The notes under the pieces are model-generated. The model ran no database searches and was not told the DNA's origin. It saw only the letters and a list, made by a program, of their open reading frames with translations. This document shows positions 8,536-16,472 of a stretch of DNA of 48,930 nt, piece after piece. A program made the translations under genes and the position numbers. The DNA is from Deltaproteobacteria bacterium (GTDB lineage: Bacteria; Desulfobacterota; DSM-4660; Desulfatiglandales; HGW-15), in NCBI GenBank assembly GCA_020342025.1, contig CP070840.1, positions 2,266,436-2,315,365 on the forward strand. Direction: 5' to 3'. How positions within the stretch are numbered: the first letter of the stretch is position 1; the number at the start of each line of letters is the position of its first letter.

Positions 8536-9480
8536 ATGGAACATAAAATAAAAAGCTCCATGATAACAGGATGCATACTTTTTTTGCTCCTATTATTGCC
8601 TTTATTAATTAAGACGGACTACATCATAAATTTTTTGATCCTGGTATTTCTCTATGTGGTCATTACGCAAAGCTGGAACGTTGTGGGCGGCTATGCAGGT
8701 CAAGTAAACATTGGTCAGTCAGCATTTTTCGGTATGGGAGCCCTGGTTACACGTACGGTATGGGTGTTCGGAATCCCAATTCACATTGCCCTAGTAGCGG
8801 GCGGCTTATCGGCTCTGGTTCTGGCTGCAATTATTATAATGCCTGCACTCAGGTTGAGGGGGGCTTACTTCGCCATTGGTACGCTTGCATTAGCGGTCAT
8901 AATAAGGGTTACAATTGGCAATATCCTTCCTGATTTGAGCTTCCTCCCGGGCAAATACCTTGCCGAATACAATCTCACACCAAGGTATTATACTTCTTTG
9001 GGATTGATGGTAATAACAATACTAGTCATTTATTTGATAGTTAACTCACGTTTAGGTCTGGGAATGGTGGCTATTAGGGAGGAAGAAGCTGCTGCTGGGG
9101 CTTTAGGCATCGATACGTTTCGATACAAAATTATCGCCCTATCTGTAAGTTCCTTCTTCGCGGGGATGGCCGGGGGAATGTATGCTTATCACCAGGCAAG
9201 TTATTATCCCTACACCCCTTTTGGACTGCTCTGGGCGTTTGAACCCATACTCATAACCTTTATTGGAGGCATGGGAACAATTCTGGGGCCCACCATTGGT
9301 GCAGTGGGTTATGTGGTGCTTAAGGAACTGTTTGCTATAACACTGGGTGAAATCAGCGTCATTGTATTCGGTATCCTCTTCATTCTGGTGGTATTGTTTT
9401 TGCCTGGGGGTCTTATTGAGGCGTCAGGAAAAGTGCTCAGGCTCCTCGCTCGCCTTAACAAAGGTTCGCAGAGTCTCTAA
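8536..9480 (+). CDS. livM: LIV-type ABC transporter permease LivM (system 1)
   Basis: A 314-residue permease with about nine hydrophobic segments, including the LivM-type YAGQVNIGQSAFFGMGA loop, the LRLRGAYFAIGTLA helix, and the coupling segment AIREEEAAAGALGID. The last segments carry FIGGMGTILGP, as in the family. It lies nine bases after livH and closes the first LIV operon. No intrinsic terminator is obvious in the 120 bases after it, so read-through to the next operon cannot be excluded. Confidence 0.92.
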   Translation: MEHKIKSSMITGCILFLLLLLPLLIKTDYIINFLILVFLYVVITQSWNVVGGYAGQVNIGQSAFFGMGALVTRTVWVFGIPIHIALVAGGLSALVLAAIIIMPALRLRGAYFAIGTLALAVIIRVTIGNILPDLSFLPGKYLAEYNLTPRYYTSLGLMVITILVIYLIVNSRLGLGMVAIREEEAAAGALGIDTFRYKIIALSVSSFFAGMAGGMYAYHQASYYPYTPFGLLWAFEPILITFIGGMGTILGPTIGAVGYVVLKELFAITLGEISVIVFGILFILVVLFLPGGLIEASGKVLRLLARLNKGSQSL

Positions 9481-9603
9481 CCATATAAGTGCCGATCAGT
9501 GGGCGCTACTGGTTGCGAAAAGAATATCCTTAAGTGGTCAGTTCTTATTTTGAGCCCAGGCTTAAGGCCGTTTTGATATCTTTCAGCTAAAGCCCAAAAT
9601 GGT

Positions 9604-9620
9604 GTTTCCAACTTGGATAC
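9604..9620 (+). promoter_or_regulatory. Candidate operator upstream of the DUF2284/kinase operon
   Basis: GTTTCCAACTTGGATAC matches 14 of 17 positions of the perfect palindrome at 35429-35445. It contains its own 11-base palindrome TCCAACTTGGA and is flanked by ATGGT (9599-9603) and CAT (9621-9623), which partly extends the symmetry as at 35426-35448. It lies about 110 bases before the DUF2284 start. Binding by the XRE-cupin regulator is inferred. Confidence 0.4.
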
Positions 9621-9727
9621 CATCCTAGCTTAAGTACGACCATTGAGTCGCAGAAAATCTATGACCAGAACGATACGCAAGGAACCCCGCACTCACATTC
9701 TCGAACGCGAACCTCAAAGGAGTTTGC

Positions 9728-10387
9728 ATGCCAAAGGCGGAAAAAGGAACCTCGAGATTAATTTCCTTATCTGTGCCCGATGAAAGCCTGAAAAAAGATC
9801 TGGAAAATTTCAGGCAAAAGGCGTTAGACTTGGGCGCCTCCATGGCTGAGGTTATTCCCGCCGATTGGGTGGAGGTGGATGAGAGGGTAAGGCTCAAATG
9901 CTCAATACCTCTTTGTCCATATTATGATAAATGCATTTTCTGCCCACCCCATACACCTGCCCCCGAGCTTATGAGAACAGCACTGGCCAAGTACGACTGG
10001 GCGATCCTGTTTGCCCTCGACGTGAAACCGGTGGCGGATTTTGCAGACCGTTCCAAAGGGCGTGGGCCAGGTGTTCAATGGGCCAAGAAAACGCTTGAGA
10101 TAGCCTGCCAGCTTGAGACTCTGGCCTTTAGCCATGGTTACCATCTGGCTACGGGATTTTCCCAAGCCAGTTGTGTAAAGGCATTATGCGGCCAGGAGCG
10201 CTGCCTGGTTCTTGAAGGCAACAAATGTCCATACCCGCTTAAAGCGCGTCCTTCCATGGAGGCTGTGGGCATTGATGTCTTTCGTCTCGTTACCAAGGCC
10301 GGCTGGGATATCTATCCCATTTACAGGAGTGTGGATCCTGAAAAGGTGCCAAGAGCCTTGTCCGTTGGGATCGTTTTCATCCACTAG
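9728..10387 (+). CDS. DUF2284 predicted metal-binding protein
   Basis: A 219-residue protein of the DUF2284 family (COG5423). The key feature is a cysteine cluster near residues 58-76, written C-x4-CPYY-x2-C-x2-CPPH, typical of this family. Further cysteines lie near residues 145-166, in SCVKALCGQERC and KCPYP. These could bind an iron-sulfur cluster or zinc. The biochemical role of the family is not established. AAAGGAG lies about five bases before the ATG. It leads an operon with a RutB-like hydrolase and a split PEP-synthase-like kinase, which suggests a role in the metabolism or redox handling of the same substrate. Confidence 0.85.
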   Translation: MPKAEKGTSRLISLSVPDESLKKDLENFRQKALDLGASMAEVIPADWVEVDERVRLKCSIPLCPYYDKCIFCPPHTPAPELMRTALAKYDWAILFALDVKPVADFADRSKGRGPGVQWAKKTLEIACQLETLAFSHGYHLATGFSQASCVKALCGQERCLVLEGNKCPYPLKARPSMEAVGIDVFRLVTKAGWDIYPIYRSVDPEKVPRALSVGIVFIH

Positions 10388-10440
10388 TGGAATTTTAAAT
10401 GACAATAAATTTTTGTTGAATCTAATGGCAAGGGAATAGA

Positions 10441-11142
10441 ATGAGCCGCAGGGAATCACGGGTTCTGACCCTTGAGGCAGAACCTGAACCTATTGAGATA
10501 GATCTCGCAAAGACGGCAGTCATCGTCGTAGACATGCAGAATGCCTTCATGAGCAGGGGTGGCTACTTTGATTTAATCGGCATGGACATTTCAGCCATAC
10601 AGAAAATCGTGGAGCCATGCGGAAAGATCATCCATATGGGGCGGGAAAAGGGAGTCAAGATCATCTATTTGCAGATGGGATACAGCCCGGACCTGTCTGA
10701 CGCAGGTCCGCCCGGTTCCCCAAGCTTTCATAAGTCGGGGGGTTTAAACTTCGTTAGAGAGCACCCTGAATTGAAGGACAAACTCTATTTTTATGGCACT
10801 TGGGGCGCTGAGATCATTGAGGCATTAAAGCCCCACCAGGAAGACATAGTCATTAAGAAACAGAAGTATGATGGATTTGTGGGAACAAACCTTGATGCCA
10901 TTTTGAGGACTTTAAGCATCAAGTATCTCTTGTTCCTGGGGATAGCAACCAATGTCTGTGTCGAGTCTACGCTCAGGCATGCGTTCTTCCTGGACTACTT
11001 CCCCATCCTTGTTTCAGATGCGGTGAGCCAAAAGGGTCCCCGTGTGACTCAGGAGGCAACCCTTCTCAACGTCCAGTCTACTTTTGGCTGGGTAACGGAC
11101 AGCATTAAGCTTATAAGGGCCATAGATCACATCAAATCCTGA
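10441..11142 (+). CDS. Isochorismatase-family cysteine hydrolase, RutB-like
   Basis: A 233-residue hydrolase. The family triad is complete: Asp in VVDMQNAF near residue 31, Lys in IKKQKYDGF near 140, and Cys in ATNVCVEST near 176, preceded by the conserved cis-peptide region. The sequence resembles RutB, the ureidoacrylate amidohydrolase of pyrimidine breakdown, especially in GGYFDLIGMD and ATNVCVESTLRHAFFLDYF. No other rut gene is present, so pyrimidine use is unlikely here; an amide or carbamate hydrolysis in the pathway of this operon fits better. The ATG is preceded by AAGGG. It lies 53 bases after the DUF2284 gene, and a perfect hairpin covers its stop codon. Confidence 0.85.
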   Translation: MSRRESRVLTLEAEPEPIEIDLAKTAVIVVDMQNAFMSRGGYFDLIGMDISAIQKIVEPCGKIIHMGREKGVKIIYLQMGYSPDLSDAGPPGSPSFHKSGGLNFVREHPELKDKLYFYGTWGAEIIEALKPHQEDIVIKKQKYDGFVGTNLDAILRTLSIKYLLFLGIATNVCVESTLRHAFFLDYFPILVSDAVSQKGPRVTQEATLLNVQSTFGWVTDSIKLIRAIDHIKS

Positions 11143-11171
11143 TCCTCATTTAGGATGACAGTGAGGATCAG
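11139..11171 (+). promoter_or_regulatory. Intercistronic hairpin
   Basis: CTGATCCTCA (11139-11148) and TGAGGATCAG (11162-11171) form a perfect 10-base stem with a 13-base loop. It overlaps the hydrolase stop codon and ends six bases before the AAAGGAG of the next gene. There is no following T run, so it is more likely an RNA-stability or translation-control element than a terminator. Confidence 0.5.
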
Positions 11172-11190
11172 AGGGTAAAGGAGTTGCCAA

Positions 11191-12219
11191 TTGTCCAACA
11201 AGTGGATTTTATGGTTTGAGGAATTGGATCAGGAGTGTAATGATCAGGTTGGGAAAAAGTGTGCCAACCTGGGTGAGATGACCAAAATGGGGCTGCGCGT
11301 TCCTCCGGGCTTTGCCCTCTCGTTGGAGGCCTACAAGGATTTTATGTCCCTTACGGGAGCGGACACGCAGATAAAGGCGTATCTGGATAATGTGGACCAT
11401 GGCTTCGAAAAAATCCGGCATTTCAATGAGGCGAGTGACGAGTTGCGAAAGATTGTAGAATCCAAAGACATGCCGCAGGATATGAGAGAGGTGGTGTTGT
11501 CCCATTATCGGGCATTGTGTCACAGGTGTAAGGTGGAGGAGATGGCTGTCTCGACCCGATCCGCGGGTGCGGCGAGCCACCCCGGTCAATATGAGACCCA
11601 TTTGAATGTGCGAGGAGATCTGGATGTTATTGAAAAGATAAAAAAGGTGTGGTCCAGCACCTTTAATCCCAGATCTTTGTCTGCCAGAAAACAGGCGGGA
11701 GCGCCCTTGGAATTGGACCCCATAGGCGTGGCTGTGCTGAAAATGGTAAATGCGCGTGCTGCAGGAGTCCTGTTCACAGCTGACCCCAATACGGGAGATA
11801 CCTCGAGAATGATTATTGAGGCCAATTGGGGCTTGGGAGAGAGTGTTGTTGGGGGTGAAGCCGTGCCGGACGTGTACATTCTGGACAAAGCAAGCTTGGA
11901 GATCATCGAAAGAAAGCTGGGATCCAAGAGCAGGCACATAACCTTTAAGGAAGTGGGCGTTGTGGAGGAGGATACTCCCACCGAAAAGAGTGGCGCCTTT
12001 TGCTTGAGTGATGAGGAAGCCAAGGAAGTGGGGAGATTGGGAAAAATCTTGGAGTCCCACTTCGATGCACCTCAGGATGCTGAATGGGCCATTGACCAGG
12101 ATCTCCATTTCCCGGAGAGCGTTATGCTACTGCAAACTCGGCCCGAGGTTATCGCTCAACAAAAGAAACCCGTTGATCAGGTGATCGATTTGATGTTGAC
12201 GCGATTCATAAAGAGGTGA
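11191..12219 (+). CDS. PEP-synthase-like ATP-binding subunit (phenylphosphate synthase beta-like)
   Basis: 342 residues that match only the N-terminal ATP-grasp (PPDK_N) part of PEP synthase, which takes a phosphate from ATP. It shows the opening KCANLGEMTKMGLRVPPGFA, the RSAGAASHPGQYETHLNV loop near 120-137, FTADPNTGD and EANWGLGESVVGGE in the middle, and the closing AEWAID and LLQTRPE motifs. The phosphohistidine and PEP-binding domains are missing and the protein ends normally. The histidine domain is in the next gene. This division into a roughly 40 kDa ATP-grasp protein and a roughly 65-70 kDa histidine protein is that of phenylphosphate synthase of anaerobic phenol degraders. It starts with TTG, supported by AAAGGAG seven bases before it. 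Confidence 0.8.
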   Translation: MSNKWILWFEELDQECNDQVGKKCANLGEMTKMGLRVPPGFALSLEAYKDFMSLTGADTQIKAYLDNVDHGFEKIRHFNEASDELRKIVESKDMPQDMREVVLSHYRALCHRCKVEEMAVSTRSAGAASHPGQYETHLNVRGDLDVIEKIKKVWSSTFNPRSLSARKQAGAPLELDPIGVAVLKMVNARAAGVLFTADPNTGDTSRMIIEANWGLGESVVGGEAVPDVYILDKASLEIIERKLGSKSRHITFKEVGVVEEDTPTEKSGAFCLSDEEAKEVGRLGKILESHFDAPQDAEWAIDQDLHFPESVMLLQTRPEVIAQQKKPVDQVIDLMLTRFIKR

Positions 12220-12234
12220 AGAATAGAAAAGAAG

Positions 12235-12377
12235 CTGTCGGAAAACGCCCATCTGCTGCGTTACTTTTATCCTTCGTCACTGCGGCGTACTTCTATGTAC
12301 GCCTCATTCCTCGGGATTTTGGAAGCCTTGCATCTGGACATTTTGCACCAGCCTCTCAGAAGCCGGTTTTTCGACAG
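12235..12377. repeat. Extended palindromic element (MITE-like), 143 bases
   Basis: The ends are inverted: CTGTCGGAAAACG at 12235 and the complement of CTGTCGAAAAACC ending at 12377. The arms continue as imperfect complements (CCATCTGC with GCATCTGG) and the centre has GGCGTAC-ttctat-GTACGCC (12284-12303). The whole element can fold into one long hairpin. It sits between the two subunit genes of the split kinase and carries no gene. I saw no second copy in the window. Its form is that of a small non-autonomous mobile element or a large REP-type repeat. Confidence 0.7.
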
Positions 12378-12442
12378 TCTCAAATGAAGCCTGAACAATC
12401 TCTGGAAAAGATGAATACAACTCACTGAAAGGAGGAACAAAG

Positions 12443-14125
12443 ATGTTACATCCAGCTTATGATCTCACTTTTTATGAATTCGATGATGAAAGAGATACCC
12501 AGGTTTACGACGTCCTCTTGTGCGACCTTGTACACGGAAAACCTCCACTGAAACCCCTTTATTTTGGCATCGGTTGGTACTGGTATGTATACGCGATCAT
12601 GAATGCTGCGGAGACCCTGCATCTCCCCACGACGAAGGGCTGGGGTTACAGAGTGAGGGACGGGTATCCGTATCTCACCGCTCTGCGGACCACCGAGGAA
12701 GAAGCCAAGACCCGGGAACCCATCTTCAGGGAAAAGATTAGACCCTTCATAGAGGATTTTGATGGGGTCTGGAATCCGCTCAAAACCGAATTGATGGAAG
12801 TGTATAAAGAGGCCAAGGAATCGCGTGGCCTCAAGGAATGGGATGATATTAAAAAGCTGAGCAACATCGACCTGCTCAAATTTTTCTTGGATTATGCCTT
12901 TGATATAAATCGTAAGGAAGCGGAGACCCATATGCTCATGTTGGTGGCTTCCAATTATATAAATGGTCTATTCCAACAGATGTGGTATGAAATATTCGGC
13001 AAGGAGGCCCCCATAGATCCGGATTTCAGTAGACTCATGACCGGATTTGAGGCTCAGGATACTGTTGTGGTCAGGGAAATGTGGCAACTTGCGAGAAAGG
13101 CCGCTGACATGGGTTTGAAAGACGCCTTCAAGACCGAAAACAGTGAAGACGTATTGAAGGGACTGGAAAAGGGCGATGAAGGCAAGAAATGGTTGAAGGC
13201 CTACAGGGAATTCCTCATGCAGCACGGATGGCGATGTGAACGCATGCACTCCTATGACACCCCCGCATGGATCGAAAAACCCAGTCTGGCCATCGGCCGG
13301 ATCAAGGTGCTCATGTCCCAGGAGTCCTTTGCCTTTGACACGGATCGAGAGCGTCTTATCAAGGAACGGGAGATAGCGGAAAAGGAGGTCCTGGCCAAGT
13401 TGCCCGCGGACCAGAAAGAGTGGTTCGGCACACTGATGAAGGCAGCGCAAAAATCGGGTTATTGGAGTGAGGACCACACCTATTTTTGCGATTTCTATGT
13501 GGGAGCCATGGGCCATTGGATTGCCACTGAAATGGGGAGGCGCTTTGCTGAGGCTGGATGCATCGATGACCCTGAGGATATCCATTTCTTGCATGCCCAT
13601 GAGATCAGGAAGGCGGCCATACCCTTGAAAGATGTGAACCTGCGTCCCTATGTGGAGAGAAGAAAGGAGGCCTGGGAGAAGAGTTACAAGCTGGATCCCC
13701 CAAAATTCTACGGAAATATAGAGAAGGCCCAAGGGGTGCTGAGAAGTGATCCCACCCTTTCCGTATCTACCCAGCTTCCTATCGTGAGAGAAGAGTTGAA
13801 GGCCGACCTTTATGGGGCTGCTGCCGCTCCCGGTGTGGTAGAGGGCGTGGCCAACGTCATCATGGGCGCGGATCAGCTGTCCGAGCTCAAGGAGGGAGAT
13901 ATTCTGGTTGCCCCAGGGACCTCCGCAGCATGGACAGTGGCCTTTAGCTTCATAAAGGGGCTCATAACCGATGGTGGGGGTGCTCTATCTCACCCCGTGA
14001 TCATGGCAAGGGAGTATGGCATCCCTTGTGTGGCCGGCTGCCTGGAAGCGACCCAGAAGATCAAAACCGGTCAAAGGGTGAAGATTGATGGGGATTTAGG
14101 CGTCGCTTACATCCTGGATAAATAA
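12443..14125 (+). CDS. PEP-synthase-like phosphohistidine subunit (phenylphosphate synthase alpha-like)
   Basis: A 560-residue protein. The last 100 residues form the swivelling PEP-utiliser mobile domain, with the phosphate-carrying histidine at about 517 in GGALSHPVIMAREYGIP. The first 440 residues resemble the poorly characterised N-terminal region of phenylphosphate synthase alpha and related enzymes; there is no ATP-grasp and no PEP-binding barrel. With the preceding gene it should transfer phosphate from ATP through histidine to an acceptor, giving AMP and phosphate. In Thauera the acceptor is phenol. The third CBS-domain subunit of that enzyme and a UbiD-type carboxylase are not in the window, so the acceptor is open. 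AAAGGAGG about eight bases before the ATG fixes the start. It is the last gene of the operon. Confidence 0.8.
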   Translation: MLHPAYDLTFYEFDDERDTQVYDVLLCDLVHGKPPLKPLYFGIGWYWYVYAIMNAAETLHLPTTKGWGYRVRDGYPYLTALRTTEEEAKTREPIFREKIRPFIEDFDGVWNPLKTELMEVYKEAKESRGLKEWDDIKKLSNIDLLKFFLDYAFDINRKEAETHMLMLVASNYINGLFQQMWYEIFGKEAPIDPDFSRLMTGFEAQDTVVVREMWQLARKAADMGLKDAFKTENSEDVLKGLEKGDEGKKWLKAYREFLMQHGWRCERMHSYDTPAWIEKPSLAIGRIKVLMSQESFAFDTDRERLIKEREIAEKEVLAKLPADQKEWFGTLMKAAQKSGYWSEDHTYFCDFYVGAMGHWIATEMGRRFAEAGCIDDPEDIHFLHAHEIRKAAIPLKDVNLRPYVERRKEAWEKSYKLDPPKFYGNIEKAQGVLRSDPTLSVSTQLPIVREELKADLYGAAAAPGVVEGVANVIMGADQLSELKEGDILVAPGTSAAWTVAFSFIKGLITDGGGALSHPVIMAREYGIPCVAGCLEATQKIKTGQRVKIDGDLGVAYILDK

Positions 14126-14144
14126 GAGGTCTCCAATTAGTCAA

Positions 14145-14174
14145 ACGGCTACCCCGGCGGGGTGGCCGTTTTTT
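14145..14174 (+). terminator. Rho-independent terminator of the split-kinase operon
   Basis: ACGGCTACCCC (14145-14155) pairs with GGGGTGGCCGT (14159-14169) across a three-base loop, with one G-T pair. The stem runs directly into six T (14169-14174). It begins 20 bases after the last stop codon of the operon. Confidence 0.85.
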
Positions 14175-14223
14175 CATTGGACCCGGCTTATACCTAGCCC
14201 TTCAACGGGCCCTGGCGGAAGCC

Positions 14224-15120
14224 CTAAAACGACCGCATCCACTCCGGCTTGAGCCGGATCTCCCCCTGCAGGGCCGCATCGATCGAGTCCAGCAGCTCCT
14301 GTTTGCCCTCTGGGAGCCAGGCCCTCACCGACAGATAATTGGATGCATGAGTGGAAGAAAAGAGGCCGCAGCTCAGGTGGGTGCGGGCAAGCATCTCCTT
14401 CATCTCCATCAGCAACCCCCGTTCATCCGGCATTTCAAAATCACCCCTCTCATGTTCTTCCCAGAGGGGCGTACCAGGAATCAGGATCACCGTTAGGGCG
14501 CTTGCGTAGTCGGGATCCATCATGCTGATGAGTTCTCCCGTCGCCCGGGCATGGTCCAGGGAGTTCTCCTTCCCTGCAATTCCCAGAAGTAGGGTGACCG
14601 TAAGTTGCATCCCTGCATTCTTCACCCTTTTGCCCATCTCGAGGCAATGCTGCGCGCTTGACCCCTTGTGTATCTTCTTGCGCGTCTCATCATGCCCAGT
14701 CTCAACGCCGAGATAGAGCATACCCAGTCCCTTCTCCCTTAGTTCGATCAGTTCTCTGGGGGATTTCGATCCAATGCTTCTCGTATTGGCATAGGAGCCC
14801 ACCCGTTTGACCCAGGGCAGATGTTCCCTGATTCTCTCAAGGATCCACATCAATCTCTTTTGGGGAATAATCAGCGCGTCCCCATCCATGAGGAAGACCC
14901 GGTCCTGCCTCCTCATATACTTTGAGGCGAACAGTATATCGCTCAGGATGATGTCATCGTCCTTTATCCGAAACCGTTTATCTTTGTAAGTCCCGCAGAA
15001 GGCGCATTTGTTGTGGGAACATCCCAGTGTTACCTGAACCAGGATGCTGTCGGCCTCAGGGGGTGGTCGGATACAGTTCCCTTCATAATGCATGCCTTCG
15101 ATTTCTGTTATGACGTCCAC
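14224..15120 (-). CDS. Radical SAM protein (COG1032-like)
   Basis: A 298-residue radical SAM enzyme. The [4Fe-4S] cysteines are near residues 33-41 in GCSHNKCAFCGTY, spaced C-x4-C-x2-C, which differs from the textbook C-x3-C-x2-C but is the usual spacing of this subfamily. MDGDALI near 100 and YLGVETGHDETRKKIHKG near 137-154 are the following conserved strands. No B12-binding domain is attached. Function is unknown. The start is GTG at 15120, in GTGGACGTC, without a strong ribosome binding site. The gene follows the enoyl-CoA hydratase gene on the same strand by 47 bases and converges on the kinase operon terminator. Confidence 0.8.
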   Translation of the reverse strand: MDVITEIEGMHYEGNCIRPPPEADSILVQVTLGCSHNKCAFCGTYKDKRFRIKDDDIILSDILFASKYMRRQDRVFLMDGDALIIPQKRLMWILERIREHLPWVKRVGSYANTRSIGSKSPRELIELREKGLGMLYLGVETGHDETRKKIHKGSSAQHCLEMGKRVKNAGMQLTVTLLLGIAGKENSLDHARATGELISMMDPDYASALTVILIPGTPLWEEHERGDFEMPDERGLLMEMKEMLARTHLSCGLFSSTHASNYLSVRAWLPEGKQELLDSIDAALQGEIRLKPEWMRSF

Positions 15121-15167
15121 TGATTCTTATTTTCCTGTTTCATATATTGAACCCGATTTACAGCTTT

Positions 15168-15926
15168 TTATCTTCCCTTATATTCTGGGTTTCTTTCTTC
15201 AGTTAATGCGCGAAGTCCTTCCTGATAATCCTCGCTTTGAAGCACCTCCTCAAAAAAGGTCAGTTCCAGGCGTAATCCCTCTTCTAGAGCCATGTCCCTG
15301 CCCCGAATCATGGCCTCTTTGGCTCTTCGAACCCCAAGGGGGCCGTTTTCACAGATCTTGGCGGCCCACTCCTTAGCTGTCGGCAAGAGCTGAGCCAAAG
15401 GGACGACCTTATTGACCAGCCCCATCCGGTAGGCCTCTTCGGCGCTCACAGGGGTCCCCAACAGGATCATCTCCGCCGCTCTGGCCGAAGAAACCATACG
15501 CGGCAATCTTTGTGTCCCACCCAAGCCCGGTATCAAACCCCTCCCCACCTCGGGCAATTGTAAGTACGCATTCTCGGAGAGAATCCTAATATCACAAGCG
15601 AGCGCAATCTCAACCCCGGTGCCCCGGGCTGGACCGTTGATGGCCGCGATCAGGGGCTTCCATATATCGAGGCCCCGCGTAATCAGCGGAGGCGCCTGAA
15701 ACGCCTTATCAGCCCATGGTCGCAACACCGTGTCGTGGTCGGCACCGGTGGTAAAGGCTTCACCGGTGCCCGTGATAATGGCGACCCACGCCCCGGGGTC
15801 GTCTCGAAAGTCCATTAATGAGCTGCTCAACGTCTGAAAGGTCTGCGCATCGACACGATTCCGCGTCTCTGTGAGATCTAGTCTAATGGTCACCATTTTA
15901 CCCTCTTTTTCGTAAAAAACAGCCAT
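15168..15926 (-). CDS. Enoyl-CoA hydratase/isomerase family protein
   Basis: A 252-residue crotonase-fold protein acting on CoA thioesters. The oxyanion-hole segments are INGPARGTGVEIALACDI (97-113) and GLIPGLGGTQRL (130-141). Both catalytic glutamates of true hydratases are present, E126 in LPEVGRG and E152 in AAEMILLG, so water addition to an enoyl-CoA is likely. Length is normal. The upstream sequence GAAAAGAAAGGGGATCC gives AAAGGGG before the ATG at 15926. It reads away from the aco-type cluster. The position beside CoA ligases suggests a role in beta-oxidation of an imported acid; the chain or ring specificity cannot be seen. Confidence 0.88.
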   Translation of the reverse strand: MAVFYEKEGKMVTIRLDLTETRNRVDAQTFQTLSSSLMDFRDDPGAWVAIITGTGEAFTTGADHDTVLRPWADKAFQAPPLITRGLDIWKPLIAAINGPARGTGVEIALACDIRILSENAYLQLPEVGRGLIPGLGGTQRLPRMVSSARAAEMILLGTPVSAEEAYRMGLVNKVVPLAQLLPTAKEWAAKICENGPLGVRRAKEAMIRGRDMALEEGLRLELTFFEEVLQSEDYQEGLRALTEERNPEYKGR

Positions 15927-16103
15927 AAGGATCCCCTTTCTTTTCTTGTTTCGAGCAGCGCGTGTAGTATAGTAGGGGGTGCGATTCGGGTCAAGGAGGT
16001 ATGCGTTGAATGTGAATGGGGATCAGTCCCTGAGCTAATGAGGGCAGGCAAATATTGTTCAGTCGATCCGTTTGTGAAAAACTTTTAGCAGGTCCCATTT
16101 TTT

Positions 16104-16120
16104 GTTGACAAATAGGAAAC
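16104..16120 (+). promoter_or_regulatory. Candidate operator/promoter of the aco-type cluster
   Basis: GTTGACAAATAGGAAAC contains a perfect TTGACA (16105-16110) and ends in GGAAAC. The longer string TTGACAAA-N2-GGAAACTTCA is shared with the minus-strand site before the biotin carboxylase operon (39626-39642). The -10 region (ATTTAT at 16129-16134, 18-base spacing) is poor, as expected if an activator is needed. Inferred, not shown. Confidence 0.45.
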
Positions 16121-16148
16121 TTCAGACCATTTATGAGAGGATGTAATA

Positions 16149-16223
16149 ATGGCTTTGAACAGCGGGTGTTCCCTCGAGAGCTCCAAATTTAGCCTATTAA
16201 GAGAGCAAAATCGAAATACCTGA
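16149..16223 (+). CDS. Possible 24-residue leader ORF
   Basis: ATG at 16149 is preceded by AGAGG with an eight-base spacing and opens a 24-codon frame (starting MALNSGCSLESS) that ends at the TGA at 16221-16223, exactly where a stable hairpin begins. The peptide is unfamiliar. It could be a leader peptide coupled to the hairpin, or chance. Confidence 0.25.
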   Translation: MALNSGCSLESSKFSLLREQNRNT

Positions 16224-16224
16224 C

Positions 16225-16250
16225 ACCTCCCCTCTCGGCGGAAGGGAGGT
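16225..16250 (+). promoter_or_regulatory. Hairpin in the leader of the aco-type cluster
   Basis: ACCTCCC (16225-16231) and GGGAGGT (16244-16250) form a perfect seven-base stem with a 12-base loop; the flanks TGAC and TCTCA partly extend it. No T run follows, so termination is unlikely. The right arm contains GGGAGG, a Shine-Dalgarno-like sequence that the stem would hide. Confidence 0.35.
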
Positions 16251-16472
16251 TCTCATGTTTCCAAATATTCTACCCAGAAACGACTAACCCTGAAGAATTT
16301 TTGATAACCCTTCATTCGCTGGCATTTGTCGTGAACTCACGATGCGTTGATCCAGTCCTTTGAATCTGTGGCCTGCGGGCAGAGGCATTCAAGAATCTTG
16401 GCTTTTCCATACCCTGGAAAAAAGGGGACTGGCATGCTGAAAATATGAGGGCATTACAGGAGGATCTGAAGA

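Larger units (their letters stand above)
15927..16472. other. Intergenic region upstream of the aco-type cluster
   Basis: About 545 bases between divergent genes. It holds a TTGACA promoter-like box that overlaps a candidate operator (16104-16120), a 24-codon open frame with a ribosome binding site (16149-16223) and a hairpin directly after it (16225-16250). An AAGGAGGT at 15993-16000 precedes only a ten-codon frame and is probably fortuitous. The leader of the aco-type transcript would be over 300 bases long. Confidence 0.5.

Noticed and set aside
10441..11142. Calling the hydrolase rutB.
   Set aside because: Sequence resemblance is good but none of the other rut genes is present and the operon context is different.
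11209..12108. A 299-codon minus-strand open frame opposite the ATP-binding kinase subunit.
   Set aside because: It is antisense to a gene with complete PEP-synthase N-domain motifs, and no start signal is visible.
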